Origin: Nematostella vectensis
Taxonomy: Eukaryota > Cnidaria > Anthozoa > Actiniaria > Edwardsiidae
Direction: 5' to 3'
Assembly: GCF_932526225.1 (NCBI RefSeq)
Contig: NC_064043.1
Location: 1,054,001-1,118,000 of the forward strand
DNA length: 64,000 bases
The position numbers and the translations under genes are program-made. Shown here one piece after another: positions 52,291-63,200 of this stretch (position 1 is the stretch's first letter; each line of letters starts with the position of its first letter). The notes under the pieces were generated by a model, which was not told where the DNA came from, searched no databases, and saw only the letters and a list, made by a program, of their open reading frames with translations.

Positions 52291-54918
52291 TATGAAAAGC
52301 TTATCCTTACAAAGGATCTGAAAATAAAAAAAGTGGATGTCTATACTGATGGTAGAAAAATGCCCCTTGCCAATATCCGAAGGACAATGTTAAAAAAACA
52401 GGAGAAGTTTCTCCGGGGGACAACAGAGGAAGGAATAGCAGAGCTTACAGCAGAACAGCTAAGAACAAGGCTTTTGCAGATCAACGAGTATGTGGATGGT
52501 ATGGCAGTCCCAGACATGAGGGAGAAGCTAAAAAGCCATGAAAGAACAAGGCATCTGATGGTATGGCTAGATAACTCAACAGTTGCTAACTCTGGATATC
52601 TGGTGTGCCTTATGACCTGTCTTTATGACAAGGCAGTGTTCCTTACAGATGAGGAGTATGCTGCAAAATATGGAAGAAGGGTTAATGTGCAAATGCTGGT
52701 TGAAGAACCAGAGCTACATTTTATTGCAAAATGTGGGAGCTCTGACCATGAGCTTTTATTATATTCGGAGACAAGGCTCCAATGTGTCAGAGAGCTGTGT
52801 GATGACAACAGTATTTCATACACTGATATCATGAGGTTTTGTCAGGGAGACTCTCCATTGCGAGCTTTTGAGACAGGACAACAGAAAGGAGGAAACTACT
52901 TTTGTTCTACCTGTGAAGTACACTGTGACATGACCAGCGACTTGGCCTACACTCTGAATTTGGAGGCCATATCCCTTACTGAGAGACAGCAGGCAATTCT
53001 TCGGGGGACCGTCTCCCTCTCTAAATCAAAACAGAAAAAAGCTAAACCACTGGAAGGTCTGAAAAAAGAAGAGCTTGAAAAGGAACTGGCATCAAGGGGC
53101 ATTTATGAAGGAAAAACGAAAATGGAGATGCAGAAACTACTCACTGAAGAAATGAAAGGAAAACAAAGAGTGCCTGCACTTCTCTTTAATACCCCAACAG
53201 AATCCCTGACCAACCTTAATCTAGAATCTTATGAAGTCATACCATGCGAGCCTCTTCATGATCTTGGCAATCATATTGCAAATTTCTTTGCTGAATTTCC
53301 AAGCCATCTGATGGGTGAAGAAAAGGCTTTGATAGAGGAGACAATCACACTCAGTCTGGCAGGGAAAGACAGCAAGAGATGTGTGGACCAAAGGGAAGCC
53401 CTTATCAAAACTGCTGGGGTGGCACACCAGTCCAATATCATGTCCAAGAAAGCCATGGCTGCCATTGACACCTTGGTTGAGATGCAGAGACTCCTCTACG
53501 CGGCAGACAGCCAAAGATCTCCGGCCTCAATTCTTAGATATAGCAACCAAGCCTGGTACCACGCCATATTGTTGATAGATTTTGTGAAGGACACAAAGAA
53601 GCTAACCTCAAGAAAACTGTATGGAGTGTACTTTCATAACCTGACAGCCCATGCTACCAGTACATTGCGCTTAATGTCTGGACAAGCTGCTAATGCAGAA
53701 CGACAAGAAAGGATCTTTAACAGTATCAAGCGCATCACGAAGCAGACATCGAATTACCATCAAGGGCAAATAATACCTAACCTTTTCATCCGCTTGCAAG
53801 CAGAGCGCCAGATAGGCCTGCAACGAGATGATGTGTTCAGACAGCAAGACCATGTAAGCAAGCTAGCAACTTGCCTCCCATCTCCCAAGAACACTGTCAT
53901 ACCTGAGGAGCTCATTCAAAGGCATAGCCATGCATGGCAAGCTCACCTCCAAGAAATAAGTGACTTCTTAGTTGAAGGAGAAGGTGTTTGGTGGAAGAAA
54001 GTTGAAGATGGAGTTGAATTTCATGATGTCACAGACATTCCCTCTGGTTGTGGGCCCTCTCTTCACCACTTTCGATCCAGCAACTTGAAAAAAGAGGCTG
54101 AGAGACTAGACAATTGCTGGAAACATTGCATAGCCAACAGCATTCCCCTCCCTACTCACCTCCTAAGAATCGACCAAGACGATGGGACAACACTTAGAAT
54201 AAGAATTGACCCAGAATCAGTTCCTGCTGACACAAGGAATGCCTCAGATGAGACAAGTGAAGAAGATGAAAATGCTGTTAGCATTACCCTGGCCCCAGAT
54301 GAAGTAGTCTGTCACAATGCAGGTTTCCCCCTACCGGAAGAGGTACCACCAGTACCTCTTATAGCCACTGCTGACATCATGGATGCCACAGAGAGTGAAG
54401 ATGAAAATGTAGTTGGTATTACCCTGGCCCGGGATGAAGTAGTCTGCATTGACCCGGATCTCCCTCCACCCGAAGAGAAACATGCAAATGAAGGGAATTC
54501 CACCACATCTTTACCAACTTCACTTACACCAGAACCAGCCACAAGAACAACAGATTCCTCAACTGAGTTGACATCAAGGCTAGGGAAAGCTCTGGAGATT
54601 GTTGTTGGCAAGACAACAGAAGTGAGTGCTCTTGACAAAAAGCATGCAAGACTCAAGCAGTTGCAGAGACAAAACCTCAGGGACCAGCATCTAGAAAACA
54701 GCTATCACCACAGTCTTGCCCAGATGCAGACTAAAGTCCTTGCAAAGAGAAAGAATATACAGTCTGACCTTGTTGCATGGGAAAAGCAGTTTTTGTTTGA
54801 CCACAACCTCACTGCTCCTACACCCCAGTTCATGAACGAGGACAGCACAGCATCAGCACTGTTAAAACAACTTAAGTATGCCAGTGCACTTCTGAAGCAA
54901 TGGGGGATCACATTATAG
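52291..54918 (+). CDS. Transposase exon 3 (catalytic-like core, SAP-like motif, acidic tail, coiled coil)
   Basis: Encodes 875 residues (413-1287 of the joined model) and ends at TAG 54916-54918. The frame extends to a TTG upstream, but that is intron. Landmarks in order: WLDNS with D506; MRFCQGDSP with D599; GGNYFCSTCEVHC (C617, C620, H623, C624), a possible zinc site; a SAP-like helix-extended-helix (residues about 668-702, LKKEELEKELASRGI then KTKMEMQKLL); CEPLHDLGNHI (E732, H735, D736); YFHNLTAH (H861, H866); and AERQER with E882 and E885. D599 with E882/E885, and D506 or D736, are candidate metal ligands. An acidic region with a tandem duplication and a Gln/Lys-rich coiled coil (about 1194-1239) follow. 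The frame is intact, so decay is slight. Confidence 0.82.
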   Translation, partial: YEKLILTKDLKIKKVDVYTDGRKMPLANIRRTMLKKQEKFLRGTTEEGIAELTAEQLRTRLLQINEYVDGMAVPDMREKLKSHERTRHLMVWLDNSTVANSGYLVCLMTCLYDKAVFLTDEEYAAKYGRRVNVQMLVEEPELHFIAKCGSSDHELLLYSETRLQCVRELCDDNSISYTDIMRFCQGDSPLRAFETGQQKGGNYFCSTCEVHCDMTSDLAYTLNLEAISLTERQQAILRGTVSLSKSKQKKAKPLEGLKKEELEKELASRGIYEGKTKMEMQKLLTEEMKGKQRVPALLFNTPTESLTNLNLESYEVIPCEPLHDLGNHIANFFAEFPSHLMGEEKALIEETITLSLAGKDSKRCVDQREALIKTAGVAHQSNIMSKKAMAAIDTLVEMQRLLYAADSQRSPASILRYSNQAWYHAILLIDFVKDTKKLTSRKLYGVYFHNLTAHATSTLRLMSGQAANAERQERIFNSIKRITKQTSNYHQGQIIPNLFIRLQAERQIGLQRDDVFRQQDHVSKLATCLPSPKNTVIPEELIQRHSHAWQAHLQEISDFLVEGEGVWWKKVEDGVEFHDVTDIPSGCGPSLHHFRSSNLKKEAERLDNCWKHCIANSIPLPTHLLRIDQDDGTTLRIRIDPESVPADTRNASDETSEEDENAVSITLAPDEVVCHNAGFPLPEEVPPVPLIATADIMDATESEDENVVGITLARDEVVCIDPDLPPPEEKHANEGNSTTSLPTSLTPEPATRTTDSSTELTSRLGKALEIVVGKTTEVSALDKKHARLKQLQRQNLRDQHLENSYHHSLAQMQTKVLAKRKNIQSDLVAWEKQFLFDHNLTAPTPQFMNEDSTASALLKQLKYASALLKQWGITL
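54262..54480 (+). repeat. In-frame 135-bp tandem duplication in the acidic region
   Basis: GAAGATGAAAATG at 54262 recurs at 54397. Both copies continue through a shared ITLA.DEVVC stretch and a P-rich PEE end. The period is 45 codons and the second copy is partial. Copies differ by several substitutions, so the duplication predates this insertion. Confidence 0.85.
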
Positions 54919-55064
54919 ACCCAAGCATCCACCTCAGCCCCAGTGGTTTAGAGCCAGTTACAGACCAGCAGTTTTACAAGAGGCCTATCTAAGATCAACA
55001 TTTCAACCAGAAGCTCCAAAGTTCAATGGTTGTTTTAGGAATCAAACACAGACACAAACCAAAC

Positions 55065-55080
55065 GGCTCTTTTAGGAGCC
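55065..55080 (+). terminator. Histone-mRNA-type 3' stem-loop after the transposase
   Basis: GGCTCTTTTAGGAGCC forms a 6-bp stem (top pair U-G) with a UUUA tetraloop. It is preceded by CCAAAC and followed by ACCACA. This is the architecture and nearly the sequence of the replication-dependent histone terminal stem-loop: 5' flank CCAAA or AAC, GGCYCT-UUUC/A-RGRGCC, 3' flank ACCA or ACCCA. Those RNAs are cut a few bases downstream and bound by SLBP. A purine-rich U7 target would be expected just downstream; TTTTCAAAAGTGATG is at best a weak match. It lies 147 bp past the stop codon on the coding strand. Confidence 0.7.
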
Positions 55081-55137
55081 ACCACAGTTTTCAAAAGTGA
55101 TGATCAAATTGCGAATAATAATGGCATTAAAAATCTC

Positions 55138-55143
55138 AATAAA
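55138..55143 (+). terminator. AATAAA polyadenylation signal
   Basis: AATAAA, 220 bp after the transposase stop and 58 bp after the histone-type stem-loop. It would be the conventional alternative 3' end. Confidence 0.5.
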
Positions 55144-55543
55144 ATGTTTCAAAATTAGTTAAATAGTCCCCCATCCCCCAAATTAGAGACTAATTTCAAT
55201 TTCTATGGATGCTTATGTCATTAAAATCAATAACTAAAATATTAACCACCGGTCGATACTTGGTAATTAAGTTATAATCTTTTAATGAAAACAAATCCTA
55301 AATAACAAACTTCATTCAAACCAAACGGATCAATCAAACTGTTAAAACATAAAGCAAGCCTTTAGTATCTCTGAAATACATAAAAAAAAAAACATAAAGA
55401 TCTACAATAACTTCTGAGACTGGTTAGGGTTAAAAGAATAATAGCTGGGATCACAGGAATGGAATACATCGAAGGAATATTTCGCACATGGCCGCAACAA
55501 AGTCGAAGACATGACACAGTTATAGCTTTGATTATTTACATAC

Positions 55544-55665
55544 CTTTTCCCCGCAATAGACATTCCGAAAGAAACTACTTGCAGACCATTTATTCCATGA
55601 TATTTCGGCCAATTTCCTTTGTTATACACTCTAAAACTACGAAATTCGCTCACAAAATTCGCCAT
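55544..55665 (-). CDS. Possible first exon of an antisense gene at the right end
   Basis: On the minus strand an ATG at 55665 opens a frame of 40 codons that reaches AAAAG/GTATGT, a strong splice donor, at 55544/55543. A TTTTAACAG acceptor-like site near 55341 (minus strand) would continue the frame for about 20 codons to a stop. The frame without splicing is 87 codons. No domain is recognised. It may be an accessory gene of the element, a captured host first exon, or chance. Confidence 0.22.
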
Positions 55666-55700
55666 ATCTGAAGTAAGAGCGTCACCTCAGCGCCTCTGTT

Positions 55701-55711
55701 GTGTTGTCAAG
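55701..55711 (-). repeat. Subterminal inverted motif, right copy
   Basis: Right-hand partner of 49749-49759. Confidence 0.5.
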
Positions 55712-55769
55712 GATACATGGTACCTAGGCCCCCGCGGCCAAAATCAATGCTGGGGGTAAAACTGAAAAA

Positions 55770-55795
55770 TTCAGCCGTGCCTTAGAGGCACTGAG
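55770..55795 (-). repeat. Right terminal inverted repeat
   Basis: Reads CTCAGTGCCTCTAAGGCA on the minus strand and pairs with the left terminus. Confidence 0.9.
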
Positions 55796-55797
55796 AT
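55796..55797. other. Target-site duplication AT, right copy
   Basis: Right-hand partner of 49687-49688, followed directly by resumed satellite sequence TCGGGAATGTG. Confidence 0.8.
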
Positions 55798-58700
55798 TCG
55801 GGAATGTGTTTTACGAGTGTAACCTCCAAAAGGTTACAATCGATAATTTTTTTTTTTTCCGAATGTAAATTCCAAAAAGTAACATTAGGAAAAATAAAAC
55901 AGTATACTCGGAAAAAAAGGTATATCAATCTATCGAGCGCTATGCTCTATGTTAGAATCTACTTAATCAAGTTATCCAAGGAATCTAGTTAGTTCTTGTG
56001 TGCATAAAATATGTACAGGATCCTGAACAAAGCATGAGCACATCAAAGATGCTGAGAGTACATACAAATGTCCCTATACCTTCTTTTTATGTCATGACAC
56101 ACCAAGAACAGTATAATTAAGTATCGATATTTAAAAAAAAATAAAGAAAACAAAGGCTATCAGCGGGAATCGAACCCGGGTCGCTGAGTTAGTAGTCAAG
56201 TGCCCGCAACGAAAGACTAACGTGGCATTGCTGAAGGGAATTGTAATGAAAATTACTTTTAATACTATTGGTATCGTAAACTATCCCAAGCAAAGTCACC
56301 ATCGGACTGGAGGTTACATTCAGGAAAAGCTTCAGGGTTACATTCGGGAATTTGTTTTACGAGTGTAACCTCCAAAAGGTTACAATCGATAATTTTTTTT
56401 TCCGAATGTAAATTCCAAAAAGTAACATTAGGAAAAATAGAACAGTATACTCGGAAAAAAGGTATATCAATCTATCGAGCGCTATGCTCTATGTTAGAAT
56501 CTACTTAATCAAGTTATCCAAGGAATCTAGTTAGTTCTTGTGTGCATAAAATATGTACAGGATCCTGAACAAAGCATGAGCACATCAAAGATGCTGAGAG
56601 TACATAAAAATGTCCCTATACCTTCTTTTTATGTCATGACACACCAAGAACAGTATAATTAAGTATCGATATTAAAAAAAAAATAAAGAAAAAAAAATAG
56701 TCTATCAGCGGGAATAGAACCCGGGTCGCTGCGTTAGTAGTCAAGTGCCCGCAACGAAAGACTAACGTGGCATTGCTGAAGGGAATTGTAATGAAAATTA
56801 CTTTTAATACTATTGGTATCGTAAACTATCCCAAGCAAAGTCACCATCGGACTGGAGGTTACATTCGGGAAAAGCTTCAGGGTTACATTCGGGAATTTGT
56901 TTTACGAGTGTAACCTCCAAAAGGTTACAATCGATAATTCTTTTTCCGAATGTAAATTCCAAAAAGTAACATTAGGAAAAATAAAACAGTATACTCGGAA
57001 AAATAGGTATATCAATCTATCGAGCGCTATGCTCTATGTTAGAATCTACTTAATCAAGTTATCCAAGGAATCTAGTTAGTTCTTGTGTGCATAAAATATG
57101 TACAGGATCCTGAACAAAGCATGAGCACATCAAAGATGCTGAGAGTACATAAAAATGTCCCTATACCTTCTTTTTATGTCATGACAAACCAAGAACAGTA
57201 TAATTAAGTATCGATATTTAAAAAAAAAATAAAGAAAAAAAAATAGGCTATCAGCGGGAATCGAACCCGGGTCGCTGAGTTAGTAGTCAAGTGCCCGCAA
57301 CGAAAGACTAACGTGGCATTGCTGAAGGGAATTGTAATGAAAATTACTTTTAATACTATTGGTATCGTAAACTATCCCAAAAAAAGTCACCATCGGACTG
57401 GAGGTTACATTCGGGAAAAGCTTCAGGGTTACATTCGGGAATGTGTTTTACGAGTGTAACCTCCAAAAGGTTACAATCGATAATTTTTTTTTCCGAATGT
57501 AAATTCCAAAAAGTAACATTAAGAAAAATAAAACAGTATACTCGGAAAAAAAGGTATATCAATCTATCGAGCGCTATGCTCTATGTTAGAATCTACTTAA
57601 TCAAGTTATCAAAGAAATCTAGTTAGTTCTTGTGTGCATAAAATATGTACAGGATCCTGAACAAAGCATGAGCACATCAAAGATGCTGAGAGTACATAAA
57701 AATGTCCCTATACCTTCTTTTTATGTCATGACACACCAAGAACAGTATAATTAAGTATCGATATTTAAAAAAAAATAAAGAAAAAAAAGGCTATCAGCGG
57801 GAATCGAACCCGGGTCGCTGAGTTAGTAGTCAAGTGCCCGCAACGAAAGACTAACGTGGCATTGCTGAAGGGAATTGTAATGAAAATTACTTTTAATACT
57901 ATTGGTATCGTAAACTATCCCAAGCAAAGTCACCATCGGACTGGAGGTTACATTCGGGAAAAGCTTCAGGGTTACATTCGGGAATTTGTTTTACGAGTGT
58001 AACCTCCAAAAGGTTACAATCGATATTTTTTTTTCCGAATGTAAATTCCAAAAAGTAACATTAGGAAAAATAGAACAGTATACTCAGAAAAAAGGTATAT
58101 CAATCTATCGAGCGCTATGCTCTATGTTAGAATCTACTTAATCAAGTTATCCAAGGAATCTAGTTAGTTCTTGTGTGCATAAAATATGTACAGGATCCTG
58201 AACAAAGCATGAGCACATCAAAGATGCTGAGAGTACATAAAAATGTCCCTATACCTTCTTTTTATGTCATGACACACCAAGAACAGTATAATTAAGTATC
58301 GATATTAAAAAAAAATAAAGAAAAAAAAAAGTCTATCAGCGGGAATAGAACCCGGGTAGCTGCGTTAGTAGTCAAGTGCCCGCAACGAAAGACTAACGTG
58401 GCATTGCTGAAGGGAATTGTAATGAAAATTACTTTTAATACTATTGGTATCGTAAACTATCCCAAGCAAAGTCACCATCGGACTGGAGGTTACATTCGGG
58501 AAAAGCTTCAGGGTTACATTCGGGAATTTGTTTTACGAGTGTAACCTCCAAAAGGTTGCAATCGATAATTTTTTTTTCGAATGTAAATTCCTAAAAGTAA
58601 CATTAGGAAAAATAAAACAGTATACTCGGAAAAAAAGGTATATCAATCTATCGAGCGCTATGCTCTATGTTAGAATCTACTTAATCAAGTTATCCAAGGA

Positions 58701-60299
58701 ATCTAGTTAGTTCTTGTGTGCATAAAATATGTACAGGATCCTGAACAAAGCATGAGCACATCAAAGATGCTGAGAGTACATACAAATGTCCCTATACCTT
58801 CTTTTTATGTCATGACACACCAAGAACAGTATAATTAAGTATCGATATTTAAAATAAAAAATAAAGAAAAAAAAAAATAGGCTATCAGCGGGAATCGAAC
58901 CCGAGTCGCTGCGTTAGTAGTCAAGTGCCCGCAACGAAAGACTAACGTGGCATTCCTGAAGGGGATTGTAATGAAAATTACTTTTAATACTATTGGTATC
59001 ATAAACTATCCCAAGCAAAGTCACCATTGGACTGGAGGTTACATTCGGGAAAAGTTTCAGGGTTACATTCGGGAATTTGTTTTACGAGTGTAACCTCCAA
59101 AAGGTTAAAATCGATAACTTTTTTTCCGAATGTAAATTCCAAAAAGTAACGTTAGGAAAAATAGAACAGTATACTCGGAAAAAAAGGTATATCAATCTAT
59201 CGAGCGCTATGCTCTATGTTAGAATCTACTTAATCAAGTTATCCAAGGAATCTAGTTAGTTCTTGTGTGCATAAAATATGTACAGGATCCTGAACAAAGC
59301 ATGAGCACATCAAAGATGCTGAGAGTACATAAAAATGTCCCTATACCTTCTTTTTATGTCATGACACACCAAGAACAGTATAATTAAGTATCGATATTTA
59401 AAAAAAAAATAAAGAACAAAAAATAGGCTATCAGCGGGAATCGAACCCGGGTAGCTGCGTTAGTAGTCAAGTGCCCGCAACGAAAGACTAACGTGGCATT
59501 GCTGAAGGAAATTGTAATGAAAATTACTTTTAATACTATTGGTATCGTAAACTATCCCAAGCAAAGTCACCATCGGACTGGAGGTTACATTCGGGAAAAG
59601 CTTCAGGGTTACATTCGGGAATTTGTTTTACGAGTGTAACCTCCAAAAGGTTACAATCGATAATTTTTTTTCCGAATGTAAATTCCAAAAAGTAACATTA
59701 GGAAAAATAAAACAGTATACTCGGAAAAAAAGGTATATCAATCTATCGAGCGCTATGCTCTATGTTAGAATCTACTTAATCAAGTTATCCAAGGAATCTA
59801 GTTAGTTCTTGTGTGCATAAAATATGTACAGGATCCTGAACAAAGCATGAGCACATCAAAGATGCTGAGAGTACATAAAAATGTCCCTATACCTTCTTTT
59901 TATGTCATGACACACCAAGAACAGTATAATTAAGTATCGATATTTAAAAAAAAAAAATAAAAAAAAAAAAATAGGCTATCAGCGGGAATCGAACCCGGGT
60001 CGCTGCGTTAGTAGTCAAGTGCCCGCAACGAAAGACTAACGTGGCATTGCTGAAGGAAATTGTAATGAAAATTACTTTTAATACTATTGGTATCTCAAAC
60101 TATCCCAAGCAAAGTCACCATCGGACTGGAGGTTACATTCGGGAAAAGCTTCAGGGTTACATTCGGGAATTTGTTTTACGAGTGTAACCTCCAAAAGGTT
60201 ACAATCGATAATTTTTTTTCCGAATGTAAATTCCAGAATGTAACATTAGGAAAAATAAAACAGTATACTCGGAAAAATAGGCATATCAATCTATCGAGC

Positions 60300-63200
60300 G
60301 CTATGCTCTATGTTAGAATCTACTTAATCAAGTTTTCCAAGGAATCTAGTTAGTTCTTGTGTGCATAAAACTGTACAGGACCCTGAACAAAGCATGAGCA
60401 CATCAAAGATGCTGAGAGTACATAAAAATGTCCCTATACCTTCTTTTTATGTCATGACAAACCAAGAACAGTATAATTAAGTATCGATATTTAAAAAAAA
60501 AATAAAGAAAAAAAAATAGGCTATCAGCGGGAATCGAACCCGGGTCGCTGCGTTAGTAGTCAAGTGCCCGCAACGAAAGACTAACGTGGCATTGCTGAAG
60601 GGAATTGTAATGAAAATTACGTTTAATACTATTGGTATCGTAAACTATCCCAAGAAAAGTCACCATCGGACTGGAGGTTACATTCGGGAAAAGCTTCAGG
60701 GTTACATTCGGGGAATTTGTTTTACGAGTGTAACCTCCAAAAGGTTACAATCGATAATTTTTTATCCGAATGTAAATTCCAAAAAGTAACATTAGGAAAA
60801 ATAAAACAGTATACTCGGAAAAAAAGGTATATCAATCTATCGAGCGCTATGCTCTATGTTAGAATCAACTTAATCAAGTTATCCAAGGAATCTAGTTAGT
60901 TCTTGTGTGCATAAAATATGTACAGGACCCTGAACAAGGCATGAGCACATCAAAGATGCTGAGAGTACATAAAAATGTCCCTATACCTTCTTTTTATGTC
61001 ATGACACACCAAGAACAGTATAATTAAGTATCTATATTTAAAAAAAAAATAAAGAAAAAAAAATAGGCTATCAGCGGGAATCGAACCCGGGTAGCTGCGT
61101 TAGTAGTCAAGTGCCCGCAACGAAAGACTAACGTGGCATTGCTGAAAAGAATTGTAATGAAAATTACTTTTAATACTATTGGTATCGTAAACTATCCCAA
61201 GCAAAGTCACCATCGGACTGGAGGTTAAATTCGGGAAAAGCTTCAGGGTTACATTCGGGAATTTGTTTTACGAGTGTAACCTCCAAAAGGTTACAATCGA
61301 TAATTTTTTTTCCGAATGTAAATTCCAAAAAGTAACATTAGGAAAAATAAAACAGTATACTCGGAAAAATAGGTATATCAATCTATCGAGCGCTATCCTC
61401 TATGTTAGAATCTACTTAATCAAGTTATCCAAGGAATCTAGTTAGTTCTTGTGTGCATAAAATTGTACAGGATCCTGAACAAAGCATCAGCACATCAAAG
61501 ATGCTGAGAGTACTTAAAAATGTCCCTATACCATCTTTTTATGTCATGACAAACCAAGAACAGTATAATTAAGTATCGATATTAAAAAAAAAATAAAGAA
61601 AAAAAAATAGGCTATCAGCGGGAATCGAACCCGGGTAGCTGCGTTAGTAGTCAAGTGCCCGCAACGAAAGACTAACGTGGCATTGCTGAAGGGAATTGTA
61701 ATTACAATTACGTTTAATACTATTGGTATCGTAAACTATCCCAAGAAAAGTCACCATCGGACTGGAGGTTACATTCGGGAAAAGCTTCAGGGTTACATTC
61801 GGGAATTTGTTTTACGAGTGTAACCTCCAAAAGGTTACAATCGATAATTCTTTTTCCGAATGTAAATTCCAAAAAGTAACATTAGGAAAAATAAAACAGT
61901 ATACTCGGAAAAATAGGTATATCAATCTATCGAGCGCTATGCTCTATGTTAGAATCTACTTAATCAAGTTATCCAAGGAATCTAGTTAGTTCTTGTGTGC
62001 ATAAAATATGTACAGGATCCTGAACAAAGCATGAGCACATCAAAGATGCTGAGAGTACATAAAAATGTCCCTATACCTTCTTTTTATGTCATGACAAACC
62101 AAGAACAGTATAATTAAGTATCGATATTTAAAAAAAAAATAAAGAAAAAAAAATAGGCTATCAGCGGGAATCGAACCCGGGTCGCTGAGTTAGTAGTCAA
62201 GTGCCCGCAACGAAAGACTAACGTGGCATTGCTGAAGGGAATTGTAATGAAAATTACGTTTAATACTATTGGTATCGTAAACTATCCCAAGAAAAGTCAC
62301 CATCGGACTGGAGGTTACATTCGGGAAAAGCTTCAGGGTTACATTCGGGGAATTTGTTTTACGAGTGTAACCTCCAAAAGGTTACAATCGCTATTTTTTT
62401 TTCCGAATGTAAATTCCAAAAAGTAACATTAGGAAAAATAAAACAGTATACTCGGAAAAAAAGGTATATCAATCTATCGAGCGCTATGCTCTATGTTAGA
62501 ATCAACTTAATCAAGTTATCCAAGGAATCTAGTTAGTTCTTGTGTGCATAAAATATGTACAGGACCCTGAACAAGGCATGAGCACATCAAAGATGCTGAG
62601 AGTACATAAAAATGTCCCTATACCTTCTTTTTATGTCATGACACACCAAGAACAGTATAATTAAGTATCGATATTTAAAAAAAAAATAAAGAAAAAAAAA
62701 TAGGCTATCAGCGGGAATCGAACCCGGGTAGCTGCGTTAGTAGTCAAGTGCCCGCAACGAAAGACTAACGTGGCATTGCTGAAGGGAATTGTAATGAAAA
62801 TTACTTTTAATACTATTGGTATCGTAAACTATCCCAAGCAAAGTCACCATCGGACTGGAGGTTAAATTCGGGAAAAGCTTCAGGGTTACATTCGGGAATT
62901 TGTTTTACGAGTGTAACCTCCAAAAGTTACAATCGATAATTTTTTTTCCGAATGTAAATTCCAAAAAGTAACATTAGGAAAAATAAAACAGTATACTCGG
63001 AAAAATAGGTATATCAATCTATTGAGCGCTATGCTCTATGTTAGAATCTACTTAATCAAGTTATCCAAGGAATCTAGTTAGTTCTTGTGTGCATAAAATT
63101 GTACAGGATCCTGAACAAAGCATCAGCATATCAAAGATGCTGAGAGTACATAAAAATGTCCCTATACCATCTTTTTATGTCATGACAAACCAAGAACAGT

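Larger units (their letters stand above)
50751..54918 (+). pseudogene. Three-exon putative DDE-type transposase gene with one internal stop
   Basis: Joining 50751-51484, 51617-52118 and 52291-54918 gives one frame of 1287 codons plus the final TAG. Exon 1/2 is a phase-2 and exon 2/3 a phase-0 junction, and both introns have GT..AG ends. The frame is broken once, by TGA at 52095-52097 (codon 405). The product has a basic N-terminal half with an NLS-like KKKRKK run (residues 280-285) and a probable HTH. Then come G598-D599, a CxxC at 617/620 with H623 and C624, a SAP-like segment at about 668-702, EPLHD at 732-736 and two glutamates at 882/885. It ends with an acidic repeat region and a coiled coil. 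GD, CxxC, PLHD and a late E is the order seen in CMC/KDZ-type transposases. The exact superfamily, and whether the start at 50751 is correct, are unsure. Confidence 0.75.
54919..55769 (+). other. 3' non-coding region of the transposon
   Basis: About 850 bp. It contains the histone-type stem-loop, the AATAAA, the repeated word CCAAACGG (55059 and about 55318), the possible minus-strand exon and the right foldback arm. A 70-codon + frame at 55459-55671 has no recognisable features. Nothing else supported. Confidence 0.55.
49689..55795 (+). mobile_element. 6.1-kb DNA transposon inserted in the satellite, superfamily unassigned
   Basis: The reverse satellite unit is interrupted at GGGTTACAT and resumes at ATTCGGGAATG. 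Removing 6107 bp plus one AT restores the normal unit word GTTACATTCGGG. The ends are imperfect inverted repeats of 26 bp (23 matches, starting CTCAGTGC). Inside is one multi-exon gene on the + strand whose product has a transposase-like layout. The 2-bp AT duplication is unlike KDZ elements (about 8 bp) and CACTA (mostly 3 bp). Mirage-type CMC elements use 2 bp. The element interrupts only one unit and has not been spread through the array, so it is younger than the last homogenisation there. Confidence 0.92.
55686..55795. repeat. Right-end foldback arm
   Basis: CTCAGCGCCTCT at 55686-55697 is complementary at 11 of 12 positions to the last 12 bases of the element (55784-55795). The last 110 bp can therefore fold into a hairpin, and the terminal repeat start is echoed in direct orientation inside the end. 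I see no equivalent foldback at the left end. Confidence 0.55.

Noticed and set aside
54312-54656. 114-codon minus-strand frame inside exon 3
   Set aside because: Antisense shadow of the acidic coding region, with no features of its own.
49689-55795. Retrotransposon or Helitron identity for the insertion
   Set aside because: There is no reverse transcriptase, integrase, long terminal repeat, Rep/helicase or poly(A) tail. It has terminal inverted repeats and a short target duplication instead.
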